From the NCBI GenBank assembly GCA_964549785.1, contig CAZJXA010000220.1, forward strand, positions 1 through 5,691: a stretch of DNA of 5,691 nucleotides, read 5' to 3'. Made by a program: the position numbers and the translations under genes. Source of the DNA: JBEIUO01 sp964549785 (lineage in GTDB: Bacteria; Planctomycetota; Phycisphaerae; Phycisphaerales; UBA1924). The notes under the pieces were generated by a model. It was not told where the DNA came from, did no database searches, and saw only the letters and a list, made by a program, of their open reading frames with translations. Shown in pieces: positions 5,553 through 5,691 of this stretch (the first letter of the stretch is position 1; each line of letters begins with the position of its first letter).

Positions 5553-5583
5553 CCGACGCCCGCGTGATGCGGGCGTTGGTTTT
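5553..5583 (+). terminator. Strong intrinsic terminator of the flotillin transcript
   Basis: An 11-bp stem, CCGACGCCCGC (5553-5563) with GCGGGCGTTGG (5569-5579) including one G-U pair, closes a GTGAT loop. It is followed by TTTTCTT. Its place 57 bases after the flotillin stop makes it the end of the OB-fold/flotillin operon. Confidence 0.85.
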
Positions 5584-5614
5584 CTTAGGGAGTTGCAGGA
5601 AGGAGCGGGAGGGC

Positions 5615-5673
5615 GGCAAGGTGCGCAGGTGGGGGCAAGGTGCGCAACTTCGGGGAACCCTTTGCGCACCTTG
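5615..5673. repeat. Three copies of CAAGGTGCGCA, two direct and one inverted
   Basis: GGCAAGGTGCGCA occurs exactly at 5615-5627 and 5634-5646, 19 bases apart. The second copy, extended to CAAGGTGCGCAA (5636-5647), is perfectly inverted as TTGCGCACCTTG (5662-5673). This gives a 12-bp stem with a 14-base loop, followed by ATTTT. It could be a second terminator-like hairpin, a set of operator sites for the next gene, or the start of a repeat element that continues past the window. Confidence 0.6.
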
Positions 5674-5691
5674 ATTTTGGGGTGTTTTCTG

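Noticed and set aside
3603..5669. A 688-residue open frame on the minus strand covering the whole flotillin gene
   Set aside because: It is an antisense shadow of a GC-rich coiled-coil gene. It is extremely rich in Leu, Arg, Asp and His, has no recognisable domain, and would read through the terminator. The plus-strand flotillin is unmistakable.
5489..5673. CRISPR array or attachment site
   Set aside because: The repeats are 9-13 bases with spacers of 0-8 bases and include an inverted copy. No integrase, Cas gene or tRNA is present.

Overview
The window is a GC-rich bacterial segment with five genes. Two of these are broken by single lesions. The best lineage clue is the C-terminal zinc ribbon of the second gene (CPRCKYNLRG followed by CPECG). 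This 'CxxC.Y.LRG...CPECG' form is very common in Planctomycetes, particularly Phycisphaerae-type genomes. The strong G/C third-position bias of the large genes and GTG start use fit that, but the assignment is an inference.

Layout, left to right. (1) Positions 32-586, minus strand: a small single-domain cupin. (2) Positions 587-699: a divergent intergenic region holding a nested inverted repeat (603-639). (3) Positions 700-1413, plus strand: a YcxB-like two-helix membrane protein with a zinc-ribbon tail, interrupted by one in-frame TAG at 907-909. (4) Positions 1414-1837: a 424-base gene-free stretch full of short hairpins. It ends in a possible cis-regulatory RNA carrying the exact string GGGGACGCAAAGCCACC, which resembles the core of the cyclic-di-GMP class I (GEMM) riboswitch. 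(5) Positions 1838-2310, plus strand: a DUF3592 membrane protein broken by a one-base frameshift near a C-run at 2095-2098. (6) Positions 2311-2706: a 396-base gene-free stretch with several stems, including a 9-bp inverted repeat enclosing nested stems (2494-2608). (7) Positions 2707-3471: a DUF1449/YqiJ-like OB-fold membrane protein with a histidine-rich loop. (8) Positions 3570-5495: a YqiK-type flotillin with an SPFH domain and a very long coiled coil. (9) Positions 5489-5691: short GTCCTGARR repeats starting at the flotillin stop codon, a strong intrinsic terminator, and three copies of CAAGGTGCGCA (two direct, one inverted) at the window edge.

The one clear functional unit is the pair in (7) and (8). 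A membrane-anchored OB-fold protein of the NfeD/YqiJ type is the usual genetic partner of a flotillin. The two probably make a membrane-bound scaffold or microdomain assembly, and their transcript should end at the 5553-5583 terminator. The YcxB-like and DUF3592 genes upstream are also small membrane proteins of unknown role. Whether they ever belonged to the same system cannot be told from this sequence. Two lesions close together mean either a decaying region or base-calling errors.

I do not see a defence system, mobile element, CRISPR array, tRNA or rRNA. The less explained parts are the two long structured intergenic regions, the broken reading frames and the histidine-rich loop.
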